Of a DNA stretch of 64,000 nt, positions 1-8,830 are shown one piece after another. A model generated the notes under the pieces. That model was given only the letters and a program-made list of their open reading frames with translations, was not told the origin of the DNA and ran no database searches. A program made the translations under genes and the position numbers. This stretch comes from CAIWHR01 sp963726765 (lineage in GTDB: Bacteria > Pseudomonadota > Gammaproteobacteria > Burkholderiales > Casimicrobiaceae). Position 1 is the stretch's first letter, and each line of letters starts with the position of its first letter. The stretch is taken from assembly GCA_963726765.1 (NCBI GenBank), contig CAVSDH010000005.1, forward strand, positions 124,001 through 188,000, written 5' to 3'.

Positions 1-459
1 CGGAACGATGGCGTCGACGAATACCCGGGCAGCCGCCTTCTCGACGTGCGCCGTGCCAAGGCGTCGACCGAAGTCGCGAGACTTCTGGACTTGAAGCCGG
101 GCGACGGCGTGATCGTGCTGCGCCGTGTCCTCGAATATGGCGGAAAGCCCGTCGTGCTGGACGAGATCACGTTGCCGGCCGCGCCGTTCAAGGGCCTGAC
201 CAAGTCGCGGTTCGAGGCGCACCGCGGATCGATGTACGGTTTCTTCGAGTCCGAATTCGGCGTGCGAATGCTGAATGCCGAGGAAAAGTTGCGAGCCGTC
301 GCCGCCGACGCGGCGAGCGCGCGCCTCCTGGGCGTTGCGCGGGGATCTCCGCTGCTGGCGGTCGACCGGATCACGCGGACCTACGGCGATCGTCCGGTCG
401 AATGGCGCCGCGGTCTCTGCGTGACCGGGCACCATCACTACTGCAACCGGCTGGGTTAG
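1..459 (+). CDS. GntR-family transcriptional regulator, C-terminal UTRA domain (5' truncated by window edge)
   Basis: The frame is open from base 1 to the stop at 457-459, giving 152 residues with no native start visible. The GTG at 46 is internal. The residues fit the ligand-binding UTRA domain of HutC/FarR-type GntR regulators: VLRRVLEYGGKPVVLDEI in the middle, then a run ending in ITRTYGDRPVEWRRG, the usual end of the UTRA fold. The winged-helix DNA-binding half lies outside the window. The gene ends about 60 bp before a TATAAT box leading into sdhC, so control of the TCA operon is conceivable but unproven. The UTRA assignment is good; the ligand is unknown. Confidence 0.8.
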   Translation, partial: RNDGVDEYPGSRLLDVRRAKASTEVARLLDLKPGDGVIVLRRVLEYGGKPVVLDEITLPAAPFKGLTKSRFEAHRGSMYGFFESEFGVRMLNAEEKLRAVAADAASARLLGVARGSPLLAVDRITRTYGDRPVEWRRGLCVTGHHHYCNRLG

Positions 460-517
460 CCCGTCGAGTTGGCGCGCGCGATCGCTGCGCGCATGGCGGG
501 ATCTCGTCGAATGGCGC

Positions 518-523
518 TATAAT
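518..523 (+). promoter_or_regulatory. Candidate -10 box for the sdhCDAB operon
   Basis: A perfect TATAAT lies in the 243-bp gap between the GntR gene and sdhC. No good -35 box sits 16-18 bp upstream (GGCGGG at the 17-bp position), so an activator or extended contacts would be needed. The same CGCTATAAT context recurs at 21285-21293 before lepA. The leader to sdhC would be about 170 nt. Confidence 0.45.
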
Positions 524-702
524 CCGCTGCTGCTGTGCACCATGCCGGCGAGATGCGACAAGGCGCAGTGCGCGCGCCGGCACCTGAAGGTTTTGACTCG
601 GCCCACGACGAATCGCGTTCATGCCCTGTCCCTGGATCTCTCCGCTTCCCGAGGCCTTCGGCATGCGCCCGCGTCCCGCCGCCCCAGCCACCCTGGACGC
701 GC

Positions 703-1101
703 ATGGCCGCCGCTGAGCGACCGCTGGCGCGGCGGCGTCCGGTCTACCTCGACCTGCCGAAAATCCGTCTGCCGGTGCCCGGGATTGTCTCGATCCTGCA
801 CCGGATCTCCGGCGTGCTGCTGTTTCTCGTCGGCATCCCGCTTCTGCTCGCGGGAGCCGGAATGAGCCTCGCCTCGCCGGAGTCGTTCGCGCAATTGCGG
901 GGCGCGCTCGCCCACCCGCTGTCGAAGCTCGTGCTCCTCGTGCTCGCGTGGGGATACATCCACCATTTCTGCGCGGGCATCCGCTTCCTGCTGCTCGACG
1001 TTCACCGGGGCATCGAGCTCGCGGGCGCTCGCCGGACGAGCGTGATCGTTCTGGCGGTGAGCGTGGCGCTGACCCTTGCCGTCGGCGTGCGCCTATGGTG
1101 A
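703..1101 (+). CDS. sdhC: Succinate dehydrogenase cytochrome b556 subunit SdhC
   Basis: A 132-residue membrane subunit that with SdhD anchors succinate dehydrogenase (complex II) and carries haem b and the quinone site. The start is the ATG at 703, because the conserved N-terminus RPVYLDLPKIRLPVPGIVSI follows it; an upstream extension to 535 looks unrelated. SILHRISG near residues 30-37 is the quinone-site motif of the family, and the histidines of IHHFCAGIRFLLLD near residue 85 include the expected haem ligand. Three hydrophobic segments are visible. The stop overlaps the sdhD start (ATGGTGA at 1095-1101), so translation is probably coupled. Confidence 0.93.
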   Translation: MAAAERPLARRRPVYLDLPKIRLPVPGIVSILHRISGVLLFLVGIPLLLAGAGMSLASPESFAQLRGALAHPLSKLVLLVLAWGYIHHFCAGIRFLLLDVHRGIELAGARRTSVIVLAVSVALTLAVGVRLW

Positions 1102-1451
1102 ATCGCCGCGGCATCGTCGGCGCGCACTACGGCCTCAAGGACTGGCTGCTGCAGCGGCTGACCGCCGTGCTGATGGCGGGCTATACGCTGCTGCTGCTCG
1201 GCATCGCGTTGTGGAACGGCGGATTCGATTACGCACTCTGGCGCGGGCTGTTCGGCAACGGCGCCTTCCTCATGGCGACGTTCCTGTTCATGGTTGCGCT
1301 GCTCTACCACGCGTGGGTCGGCGTCCGCGACATCTTCATGGACTACGTCAAGCCTGTCGGCGTGCGGCTCGCGCTGCAGACGGTCACGGTCGCGGTCCTG
1401 ATTGCGTATCTCGGCTGGACGATCCAGATATTGTGGGGAGCGCACGCGTGA
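1095..1451 (+). CDS. sdhD: Succinate dehydrogenase hydrophobic membrane anchor SdhD
   Basis: A 118-residue second membrane anchor of complex II. MVNRRGIVGAHYGLKDWLLQ is typical of betaproteobacterial SdhD and decides the start at 1095, overlapping sdhC by 7 bp. Three membrane segments follow. The pair YHAWVGVRDIFMDYVKP near residues 70-86 carries the conserved histidine and the D-Y motif at the quinone pocket. A 136-bp gap that holds a GC-rich repeat separates it from sdhA, which is longer than usual for this operon. Confidence 0.93.
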   Translation: MVNRRGIVGAHYGLKDWLLQRLTAVLMAGYTLLLLGIALWNGGFDYALWRGLFGNGAFLMATFLFMVALLYHAWVGVRDIFMDYVKPVGVRLALQTVTVAVLIAYLGWTIQILWGAHA

Positions 1452-1478
1452 TCCCGGCGGGCGAAAGAATGGAAGCCT

Positions 1479-1518
1479 GCGCGAGCAGGGCGGAGCCAGG
1501 GCCCCACCGAACGGCGCG
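1479..1518 (+). repeat. GC-rich intergenic repeat, copy in the sdhD-sdhA gap
   Basis: A 40-nt stretch beginning GCGCGAG and ending GGCGCG shares the core AGCCA.GGCCC with a 36-nt stretch at 11545-11580 between lpd and zapE. By eye the two align over most of their length with a short gap. It is non-coding and sits in an unusually long intercistronic space. Confidence 0.35.
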
Positions 1519-1587
1519 TCGTCGGGCGATTGCGATCGGCCGGCGAGGCAATGGCTGTCCAGTCGAAGACCGAGAGGGGGGCGAATA

Positions 1588-3351
1588 GTGGCCCTCCCGG
1601 TTCGCAAGTTCGACGCCATCGTCGTCGGCGCCGGCGGCTCGGGTATGCGCGCGTCGCTGCAGCTCGCGGAAGCGGGGCTCTCGGTCGCCGTGCTGTCCAA
1701 GGTGTTTCCCACGCGGTCGCACACGGTCGCGGCGCAGGGCGGCATCGGAGCCGCCCTCGGCAACATGTCGGAGGACAGCTGGCTGTGGCACATGTACGAC
1801 ACGATCAAGGGCTCCGACTGGCTCGGCGACCAGGACGCGATCGAGTTCATGTGCAGGGCGGCGCCGCAGGTCGTCTACGAGCTCGAGCATTTCGGAATGC
1901 CCTTCGACCGCAACGCCGACGGCACGATCTACCAGCGGCCTTTCGGCGGCCACATGGCGAATTTCGGCGAGAAGCCGGTGCAGCGCGCGTGCGCCGCCGC
2001 GGATCGGACGGGGCATGCGCTGCTGCATACGCTCTACCAGCGGAATGTCCGCGCGCGTACCCATTTCTTCGTCGAATGGATGGCGCTCGATCTCGTTCGC
2101 GACGCGGACGGCGACGTGCTTGGCGTGGTCGCCCTGGAAATGGAGACGGGCGAGGTCGCGGTGCTGCAGGCGAACGCGACGATGCTGGCGACGGGCGGTG
2201 CGGGTCGCATCTTCGCCGCCAGCACCAACGCGTTCATCAACACCGGGGACGGTCTCGGCATGGTGGCGCGCGCCGGCCTCCCGCTGCAGGACATGGAGTT
2301 CTGGCAGTTTCACCCGACCGGCGTCGCGGGCGCCGGGGTGCTGATCACCGAAGGTGTGCGGGGCGAAGGCGGCATCCTGCTCAACTGCAACGGCGAACGC
2401 TTCATGGAGCGCTACGCACCGAACGCCAAGGATCTCGCGTCGCGCGACGTGGTCAGCCGCTCGATGGACCAGGAGATCAAGGAAGGTCGAGGATGCGGGC
2501 CGCGCAAGGACCACGTGCTGCTGAAGCTCGATCACCTCGGACCGGAAGTGATCCTGAAGCGGCTGCCGTCGATCCGCGAGATCGCGCTCAAGTTCGCCAA
2601 CGTCGACTGCATCAAGGAGCCGATTCCGGTCGTGCCGACGATTCATTACCAGATGGGCGGCATCCCCACCAACATTCACGGGCAGGTCGTCGCGCCCAAG
2701 GATGGCGACGACCGGGCCGTGGTCAACGGCCTCTATGCCGTGGGCGAATGCTCGTGCGTGTCGGTGCACGGCGCGAACCGGCTCGGCACCAACTCGCTGC
2801 TCGATCTCGTGGTGTTCGGGCGCTCCGCGGGCAATTTCATCGTCGAGCAGGCGCTTGCGCGACGGCCGCACAAGCCGCTGCCCAAGGACGCGGGAGATGC
2901 ATCGCTGGCACGGCTCGCGCGGCTCGACTCGGCGACCTCCGGCGAGTCGGTGCCGGTGGTCGCGAGCGACCTCCGCATGGCGATGCAGGCGCACTGCGGC
3001 GTCTACCGCAATCAGGCGCTGCTGACCGAGGGCGTGAGCAAGGTCGCGGAGCTGGAGCAGCGTGTGCGGCGGACGGCGATCCGCGACCGAAGCCGGACCT
3101 TCAACACGGCCAGGGTCGAGGCGCTCGAACTCGACAACCTGATCGAGACCGCCAAAGCGACGGTGGTGTCGGCCGAGGCGCGCAGGGAATCGCGTGGCGC
3201 GCAGGCGCGCAGCGATTATCCGGACCGCGACGACGTCAACTTCCTGAAGCACACGCTGTGGTATCGCGATGGCAACCGTCTGCGCTACAAGTCGGTGAAC
3301 ATGAAGCCGGTGTCGGTCGAAGCCTTTCCGCCCAAGACGCGAACATACTGA
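1588..3351 (+). CDS. sdhA: Succinate dehydrogenase flavoprotein subunit SdhA
   Basis: 587 residues; oxidises succinate to fumarate with covalently bound FAD. The N-terminal Rossmann motif IVVGAGGSGMRA is followed by FPTRSHTVAAQGG, whose histidine carries the FAD. Further on are the catalytic-domain motifs FHPTGVAGAGVLITEG and the C-terminal KHTLWYRDG. The GTG at 1588 is adopted because GAGAGGGGG lies just upstream as a ribosome site. An alternative is the ATG at 1551, which begins MAVQSKTERG and would join this frame if the six-G run at 1576-1581 had one G fewer. sdhB starts 50 bp downstream. Confidence 0.95.
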   Translation: MALPVRKFDAIVVGAGGSGMRASLQLAEAGLSVAVLSKVFPTRSHTVAAQGGIGAALGNMSEDSWLWHMYDTIKGSDWLGDQDAIEFMCRAAPQVVYELEHFGMPFDRNADGTIYQRPFGGHMANFGEKPVQRACAAADRTGHALLHTLYQRNVRARTHFFVEWMALDLVRDADGDVLGVVALEMETGEVAVLQANATMLATGGAGRIFAASTNAFINTGDGLGMVARAGLPLQDMEFWQFHPTGVAGAGVLITEGVRGEGGILLNCNGERFMERYAPNAKDLASRDVVSRSMDQEIKEGRGCGPRKDHVLLKLDHLGPEVILKRLPSIREIALKFANVDCIKEPIPVVPTIHYQMGGIPTNIHGQVVAPKDGDDRAVVNGLYAVGECSCVSVHGANRLGTNSLLDLVVFGRSAGNFIVEQALARRPHKPLPKDAGDASLARLARLDSATSGESVPVVASDLRMAMQAHCGVYRNQALLTEGVSKVAELEQRVRRTAIRDRSRTFNTARVEALELDNLIETAKATVVSAEARRESRGAQARSDYPDRDDVNFLKHTLWYRDGNRLRYKSVNMKPVSVEAFPPKTRTY

Positions 3352-3401
3352 TTGCCGCGAGAGACCCCTCTGGTCGTTGACGTCGCCGTTTCGGAGCCCC
3401 G

Positions 3402-4097
3402 ATGAAATTCCGCGTTTACCGCTACGACCCCGAGACGGACGCCAAGCCCTACATCCGCGACTACGACATACCGCTCGATCCGCATGACCGGATGCTGCTC
3501 GATGCGCTGATGCGCTTGAAGGAGGTCGACGACACGCTGTCCTTCCGCCGAAGCTGCCGCGAAGGCGTCTGCGGATCCGACGCGATGAACATCAACGGCA
3601 AGAACGGGCTTGCGTGCATCACGAATCTCAACGAGCTGAAGGAGCCCGTCGAGCTGCGCCCGCTGCCGGGCCTGCCGGTGATTCGCGATCTGATTGTCGA
3701 CATGAGCCAGTTCTTCAAGCAGTACCACTCGATCAAGCCCTATCTGGTGAACGACACGCCGCCGCCCGAGAAGGAGCGACTGCAGTCCCCGGAAGATCGC
3801 GAAGAGCTGGACGGGCTGTACGAATGCATCCTGTGCGCATGCTGCACGACGGCCTGCCCGTCGTTCTGGTGGAATCCCGACAAGTTCGTCGGACCGGCCG
3901 GTCTCCTCGCCGCCTACCGGTTCATCGCCGATTCGCGCGACGAGGCGACGAACGCGCGACTCGACAATCTCGAAGACCCCTACCGACTGTTCCGGTGTCA
4001 CTCGATCATGAACTGCGTCGACGTCTGCCCCAAAGGGCTCAATCCGACCAAGGCGATCGGCAAGATCAAGGAAATCATGGTCAGGAGGGCGGTTTAG
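3402..4097 (+). CDS. sdhB: Succinate dehydrogenase iron-sulfur subunit SdhB
   Basis: 231 residues carrying the three iron-sulfur clusters that pass electrons from SdhA to the quinone. SCREGVCGSDAMNINGKNG provides most ligands of the N-terminal [2Fe-2S] site. YECILCACCTTACPSFWW (near residues 140-158) gives the [4Fe-4S] ligands, and CHSIMNCVDVCPKGLNP completes the [3Fe-4S] and [4Fe-4S] sites. Length and start are normal for the family. The stop at 4097 is close to sdhE, whose frame also allows a GTG at 4097. Confidence 0.96.
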   Translation: MKFRVYRYDPETDAKPYIRDYDIPLDPHDRMLLDALMRLKEVDDTLSFRRSCREGVCGSDAMNINGKNGLACITNLNELKEPVELRPLPGLPVIRDLIVDMSQFFKQYHSIKPYLVNDTPPPEKERLQSPEDREELDGLYECILCACCTTACPSFWWNPDKFVGPAGLLAAYRFIADSRDEATNARLDNLEDPYRLFRCHSIMNCVDVCPKGLNPTKAIGKIKEIMVRRAV

Positions 4098-4126
4098 TGC
4101 CGGGCACTCGGCGATTCGCTCGCGCC

Positions 4127-4453
4127 ATGGAAACCGATCCGATGAACGCCAAGAGTTCCGCGCGCGCGACGCCGGACATCCCGGGTTTCGCGCCAGACGC
4201 CGAACGCGAGGCCCGCGCCTCCGTTCAATTGAGCCGCCTGCGCTGGCGCTGTCGGCGCGGCATGCTGGAGAACGACCTGATCCTGGCGCGCTTTCTGGAC
4301 GCGCGCGGCGAGCGGATGACCGAACCGGAACTGGCGGCGCTCGGGCGGCTGCTCGAGTTGTCCGACGGGGAGTTGTGGGACCTCCTGTCCGGACGCTCCG
4401 AACACGACGACGCGACGCTGCGCCCGCTGGTGGCGGAGCTGCGCGCTGCATGA
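4127..4453 (+). CDS. sdhE: FAD assembly factor SdhE
   Basis: A small (108-residue) protein of the SdhE/Sdh5/YgfY family, which helps attach FAD to SdhA. The diagnostic motif RGMLENDLILARFLD lies near residues 40-54, preceded by LSRLRWRCR. Start choices in the same frame are GTG 4097 (touching the sdhB stop), ATG 4127 and ATG 4142; 4127 is taken, but the conserved domain only begins near residue 30, so 4142 is equally possible. It lies between sdhB and gltA, the standard betaproteobacterial position. Confidence 0.88.
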   Translation: METDPMNAKSSARATPDIPGFAPDAEREARASVQLSRLRWRCRRGMLENDLILARFLDARGERMTEPELAALGRLLELSDGELWDLLSGRSEHDDATLRPLVAELRAA

Positions 4454-4525
4454 CGATGATCCCGCGGCGAACGACGACGCGCGACGACAGCGACCGGCGG
4501 GACTGCCGCCGGCGACAGGAGGAGG

Positions 4526-4546
4526 GCGCCCGCAGCCGGAGGGCGC
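4526..4546 (+). other. Small GC-rich hairpin in the sdhE-gltA gap
   Basis: GCGCCC at 4526-4531 pairs with GGGCGC at 4541-4546 around a 9-nt loop. No T-run follows, so it is not a classical terminator; it may only space or stabilise the polycistronic message. Confidence 0.25.
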
Positions 4547-4604
4547 GAGATGCCATTGCCAGGGGCCCCGGCAGGCCCCGCGAAACATGCCTGGAGCGAC
4601 GATC

Positions 4605-5909
4605 ATGACCGACCGCACTGCAACGCTATCCTTTTCCGACGGCGCGCCTGCCATCACGTTTCCCATCCTTGCGGGATCGGTCGGGCCGGACGTCATCGAC
4701 ATCCGCACGCTCTACGGCAAGACGGGGCGCTTCACCTACGACCCGGGCTTCCTGTCGACTGCCTCCTGCAGCTCCGCGATCACCTTCATCGACGGCGACA
4801 AGGGCGAGCTCCTCTACCGCGGCTACCCGATCGAGGAGCTGGCGGTGAAGTGCGACTTCATGGAGGTCTGCCACCTGCTGCTTTACGGCGAGCTGCCCAA
4901 CGCCGACCAGCGCGCGAAGTTCGTCGACCTCGTCACGCACCACACGATGGTCAACGAGCAGATGCAGTTCTTCATGCGCGGGTTCCGCCGCGACGCGCAC
5001 CCGATGGCGGTGCTGACGGGTCTCGTCGGCGCGCTGTCGGCGTTCTACCCGGATTCGATGAACCTGCACGACCCGCGCCAGCGTGACATCTCGGCCATCC
5101 GCCTCATCGCCAAGCTGCCGACGCTGGTCGCGATGTCCTACAAGTACACGATGGGCCAGCCGTACATCTACCCGCGCAACGACCTTTCCTACGCGGCCAA
5201 TTTCACGCGCATGATGTTCGCGACGCCGTGCGAGGACTACAAGGTCAACGACGTGCTCGTGCGCGCGCTCGACCGCATCTTCATCCTGCACGCCGATCAT
5301 GAGCAGAACGCGTCGACGTCGACCGTCCGGCTGTGCGCGTCGTCGGGCACCAACCCGTTTGCCGCCATCGCCGCCGGCGTGGCCTGCCTCTGGGGCCCGG
5401 CGCACGGCGGCGCCAACGAGGCCTGCCTCAACATGCTCTACGACATCCAGAAGCAGGGCGGCGTGGCCAAGATCGGCGAGTTCATCGCCCGCGTCAAGGA
5501 CAAGAATTCCGGCGTCAAGCTGATGGGCTTCGGCCACCGCGTCTACAAGAACTACGACCCGCGCGCGAAGCTGATGCGCGAGACCTGCCACGAAGTGCTG
5601 ACGGTGCTCGGACTGCACGACGACCCGCTGTTCAAGCTCGCGATGGCGCTCGAGAAGATCGCCCTGGAGGACGACTACTTCGTGTCGCGCAAGCTCTATC
5701 CGAACGTCGATTACTACTCCGGGATCGTGCAGAAGGCGGTCGGCATCCCGGTGCCGCTGTTCACCGCGATCTTCGCGCTTGCCCGCACCGTCGGCTGGAT
5801 CGCGCAGCTGAACGAAATGATCGCCGATCCGGAATACAAGATCGGCCGCCCGCGGCAGCTCTTCGCCGGCGCGACGCGACGCGCCGTCAAGGCCATCCGC
5901 GACCGATGA
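4605..5909 (+). CDS. gltA: Type II citrate synthase
   Basis: 434 residues; condenses oxaloacetate and acetyl-CoA. ATG 4605 is chosen over the in-frame ATG at 4587 because GGAG sits 10 bp upstream of it and MTDRTATLSF is a usual N-terminus. The active-site motifs are LHADHEQNASTSTVR (substrate histidine), MGFGHRVYKNYDPRA (catalytic histidine) and the later aspartate region near LEDDYFVSRKLYPNVDYYSG. The length fits the NADH-sensitive hexameric type II form of proteobacteria. It follows sdhE by about 150 bp and precedes sucA by 66 bp. Confidence 0.96.
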   Translation: MTDRTATLSFSDGAPAITFPILAGSVGPDVIDIRTLYGKTGRFTYDPGFLSTASCSSAITFIDGDKGELLYRGYPIEELAVKCDFMEVCHLLLYGELPNADQRAKFVDLVTHHTMVNEQMQFFMRGFRRDAHPMAVLTGLVGALSAFYPDSMNLHDPRQRDISAIRLIAKLPTLVAMSYKYTMGQPYIYPRNDLSYAANFTRMMFATPCEDYKVNDVLVRALDRIFILHADHEQNASTSTVRLCASSGTNPFAAIAAGVACLWGPAHGGANEACLNMLYDIQKQGGVAKIGEFIARVKDKNSGVKLMGFGHRVYKNYDPRAKLMRETCHEVLTVLGLHDDPLFKLAMALEKIALEDDYFVSRKLYPNVDYYSGIVQKAVGIPVPLFTAIFALARTVGWIAQLNEMIADPEYKIGRPRQLFAGATRRAVKAIRDR

Positions 5910-5975
5910 CGCGGGCCTTTCGCTGATCGCGCGGCCGGCGGCAGGCGCCGCAACGGAACTTCTGGGGATCTTTTC

Positions 5976-8816
5976 ATGAGCGACACGCGCGAATTCGAAT
6001 CGACGAGCACGCTGTTCGGCGGCAACGTGCCGTTCATCGAGGAGCAATACGAGCACTACCTCGCGAATCCGGCGGCGGTGCCGGCGGACTGGCGGGCCTA
6101 CTTCGACACGCTGCGCGGGGGTGCCGCGGACGTCGCGCACGCGCCGGTGATCGAGTCCTTCATCCGCCTCGGCAAGAGCCGCAAGATCGCCGGCGCGATG
6201 GTCGACGCCGCGACCATGCACAAGCAGGTGCTCGTGCTGCAGATGATCGGCAAGTTCCGCACCCTCGGCATGTTCAATGCCGACCTCGATCCGCTGAAGC
6301 GCCAGGAAAGGCGCTACATCGCCGACCTCGACCTCGCCACGTACGGGTTCACGGAAGCCGACCTCGACACCGAGTTCGACGTCGGATCGTTCAAGGCGGG
6401 GGCGGACCGGGTTCGCCTGCGCGATTTGATCCAGGCGCTGAAGGACACGTACTGCCGCACATTCGGCGCCGAGTACATGTACATCTCGGACACGCCGGTC
6501 AAACGCTTCGTCCAGCAGCGGCTGGAGCCGATTCGGTCGCGTCCCGCTTACACGATCGAGCAGAAGCGCAAGATCCTGGAGCGCCTGACCGCTGCGGAGA
6601 CGCTGGAGCGATACCTGCACACGAAATACGTCGGGCAAAAGCGGTTTTCCGGCGAAGGCGGAGACACGCTGATTCCGATGCTCGACCACCTGATTCAGAA
6701 GGCAGGCGCGGCCGGCGTCCAGGAAACGGTGATCGGCATGGCGCATCGCGGGCGGTTGAGCGTGCTCGTCAATACGTTCGGCAAGATGCCGGCCGACCTG
6801 TTCACCGAATTCGAGGGCAAGCAGGCGCAGGAGCTCTCGGCGGGCGATGTCAAGTACCACCAGGGATTCTCGTCCGACGTGATCACGCCGGGCGGGCCGA
6901 TGCACCTCACGCTTGCATTCAATCCATCGCACCTCGAGGCCGTCGATCCGGTCGTCGAAGGTTCGGTGCGCGCGCGGCAGCACCGGCGCGCAGACAAGGA
7001 CGGCGACCAGGTGTTGCCCGTGCTGATCCACGGCGACGCGGCGCTCGCGGGCCAGGGCGTCATCCAGGAAATCCTGAACATGGCGCAGACCCGCGGCTAC
7101 TACACCGGCGGGACCATCCACATCGTCGTCAACAACCAGATTGGCTTCACGACATCCGATCCGCGGGACACGCGCGGCACGCTGTACTGCACCGACATCG
7201 CGAAGATGGCCGAGGCGCCGATCTTCCACGTCAATGCGGACGACCCGGAGGTCTGCCTCCTCGCCGTCGAAATGGCGATGGACTTCCGGCGGCAGTTCCA
7301 CCGCGATGTGTTCATCGACCTCATCTGCTTCCGCCGCCTCGGGCACAACGAGGCCGACGAGCCGATGATCACGCAGCCGCTCATGTACAAGCGCATCGCG
7401 CAGCATCCGGGCACGCGCAAGCTCTACGCGGAGTTGCTGGAACGCGAGGGCGCGGTCAAGCCGGGCGAAGCCGACGCCATGATCGCGACGTACCGCGAGG
7501 CGATGGACAAGGGCATGCACACGAACACGACGATCCTGTCGAACTACAAGCCCCCGTTCTCCGTCGACTGGTCGCACTACAGGGGAAGCAACTGGACGGA
7601 GCCCTGCGACACGCGGGTACCGTTGGACGAGTTGAAGGCGGTCGCTGCGGCGGTCACCACGGTACCGCAAGGATTCAAGCCCCATCCGCGCGTCGAGCGC
7701 GTCCTGGCCGACCGCCGGGCAATGGGCGAAGGCAAGGTGCCGCTCGACTGGGGCATGGCGGAGACGCTCGCCTACGGAACGCTGCTGAGCGGGGGCATCG
7801 GTGTGCGTCTGTCGGGCGAGGACACCGGTCGGGGCACGTTCTCGCACCGTCACTCGGTGCTGCACGACCAGAACCGGGAGAAGTGGGACTCGGGCACGTG
7901 GATCCCCTTGCAGCACGTCAAGGTCGGGCAGCCGGAGTTCGAAGTGATCGATTCGGTGCTGACCGAATACGGCGTTCTCGGCTTCGAGTACGGATACGCG
8001 ACGTCCGACCCGCTGCGTCTCGTGATCTGGGAAGCGCAATTCGGCGATTTCGCCAACGGCGCGCAGGTCGTGATCGACCAGTTCATCGCGTCCGGCGAGG
8101 TGAAATGGGGCCGCATCTGCGGTCTCGTGCTGCTGCTACCGCACGGTTATGAGGGACAGGGCCCGGAACACTCGTCGGCGCGCCCCGAACGCTACCTGCA
8201 GCTTTGCGCCGAGCACAACATGCAGGTCTGCGTGCCTTCCACGCCCGCCCAGATCTATCATCTCTTCCGTCGGCAGATGCTGCGGTCGTTCCGGAAGCCG
8301 CTGATCGTGATGAGCCCGAAGAGCCTGCTCCGGCACAAGGAAGCGGTGTCCTCGCTGGAGGAACTCGCCGATGGCCGCTTCCAGAACGTGATCGGTGAAA
8401 CCGAGAAGGTCGTCGCGAAGAACGTGCGGCGCGTGATCATCTGCTCGGGAAAGGTCTATTACGAGCTCGCGGCGCATCGGCGCGAGCACAGGATCGCCGA
8501 CGTCGCGATCTTCCGTCTGGAGCAGCAGTATCCGTTTCCGCATGCGGATCTCCAGGAGCAGCTCGCGAAATTCCCGAATGCGACGGAGATCGTCTGGTGC
8601 CAGGAGGAGCCGCAGAACCAGGGCGCGTGGTACCGGCTGCGCGCCTATCTCCGCGGCGACGCGCTGCCGAAGCAGGTCGTGGCCTACGCCGGTCGCCCGG
8701 TCGCGGCGACGACTGCCGTCGGCTACATGTCAAAGCACGTCGAGCGCCAGAAAAAGCTCGTCGAAGACGCATTCGCGCCGGAGCTTTCCGAAGGCGAAAT
8801 GCTGATCCGCACCTGA
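5976..8816 (+). CDS. sucA: 2-oxoglutarate dehydrogenase E1 component
   Basis: 946 residues; the thiamine-diphosphate decarboxylase of the 2-oxoglutarate dehydrogenase complex. The N-terminal segment STLFGGNVPFIEEQYEHYLA is the E2-binding type. GMAHRGRLSVLVN near residue 253 and HGDAALAGQGVIQE near residue 352 are cofactor and active-site motifs, and FRRLGHNEADEP follows. The C-terminal half ends with VWCQEEPQNQGAWY. The 66-nt gap before it holds a small CGGCG/CGCCG hairpin; Burkholderiales often carry a sucA leader RNA motif here, which I cannot confirm from sequence alone. Confidence 0.97.
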   Translation: MSDTREFESTSTLFGGNVPFIEEQYEHYLANPAAVPADWRAYFDTLRGGAADVAHAPVIESFIRLGKSRKIAGAMVDAATMHKQVLVLQMIGKFRTLGMFNADLDPLKRQERRYIADLDLATYGFTEADLDTEFDVGSFKAGADRVRLRDLIQALKDTYCRTFGAEYMYISDTPVKRFVQQRLEPIRSRPAYTIEQKRKILERLTAAETLERYLHTKYVGQKRFSGEGGDTLIPMLDHLIQKAGAAGVQETVIGMAHRGRLSVLVNTFGKMPADLFTEFEGKQAQELSAGDVKYHQGFSSDVITPGGPMHLTLAFNPSHLEAVDPVVEGSVRARQHRRADKDGDQVLPVLIHGDAALAGQGVIQEILNMAQTRGYYTGGTIHIVVNNQIGFTTSDPRDTRGTLYCTDIAKMAEAPIFHVNADDPEVCLLAVEMAMDFRRQFHRDVFIDLICFRRLGHNEADEPMITQPLMYKRIAQHPGTRKLYAELLEREGAVKPGEADAMIATYREAMDKGMHTNTTILSNYKPPFSVDWSHYRGSNWTEPCDTRVPLDELKAVAAAVTTVPQGFKPHPRVERVLADRRAMGEGKVPLDWGMAETLAYGTLLSGGIGVRLSGEDTGRGTFSHRHSVLHDQNREKWDSGTWIPLQHVKVGQPEFEVIDSVLTEYGVLGFEYGYATSDPLRLVIWEAQFGDFANGAQVVIDQFIASGEVKWGRICGLVLLLPHGYEGQGPEHSSARPERYLQLCAEHNMQVCVPSTPAQIYHLFRRQMLRSFRKPLIVMSPKSLLRHKEAVSSLEELADGRFQNVIGETEKVVAKNVRRVIICSGKVYYELAAHRREHRIADVAIFRLEQQYPFPHADLQEQLAKFPNATEIVWCQEEPQNQGAWYRLRAYLRGDALPKQVVAYAGRPVAATTAVGYMSKHVERQKKLVEDAFAPELSEGEMLIRT

Positions 8817-8830
8817 CAGGAAGCGCCACC

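Noticed and set aside
4626..8039. Open frame of 1137 codons on the minus strand opposite gltA and sucA
   Set aside because: A shadow of two certain genes: strong Arg/Val/Asp bias, no domain, and a result of high GC at third positions. The same applies to 11514-16085 minus.
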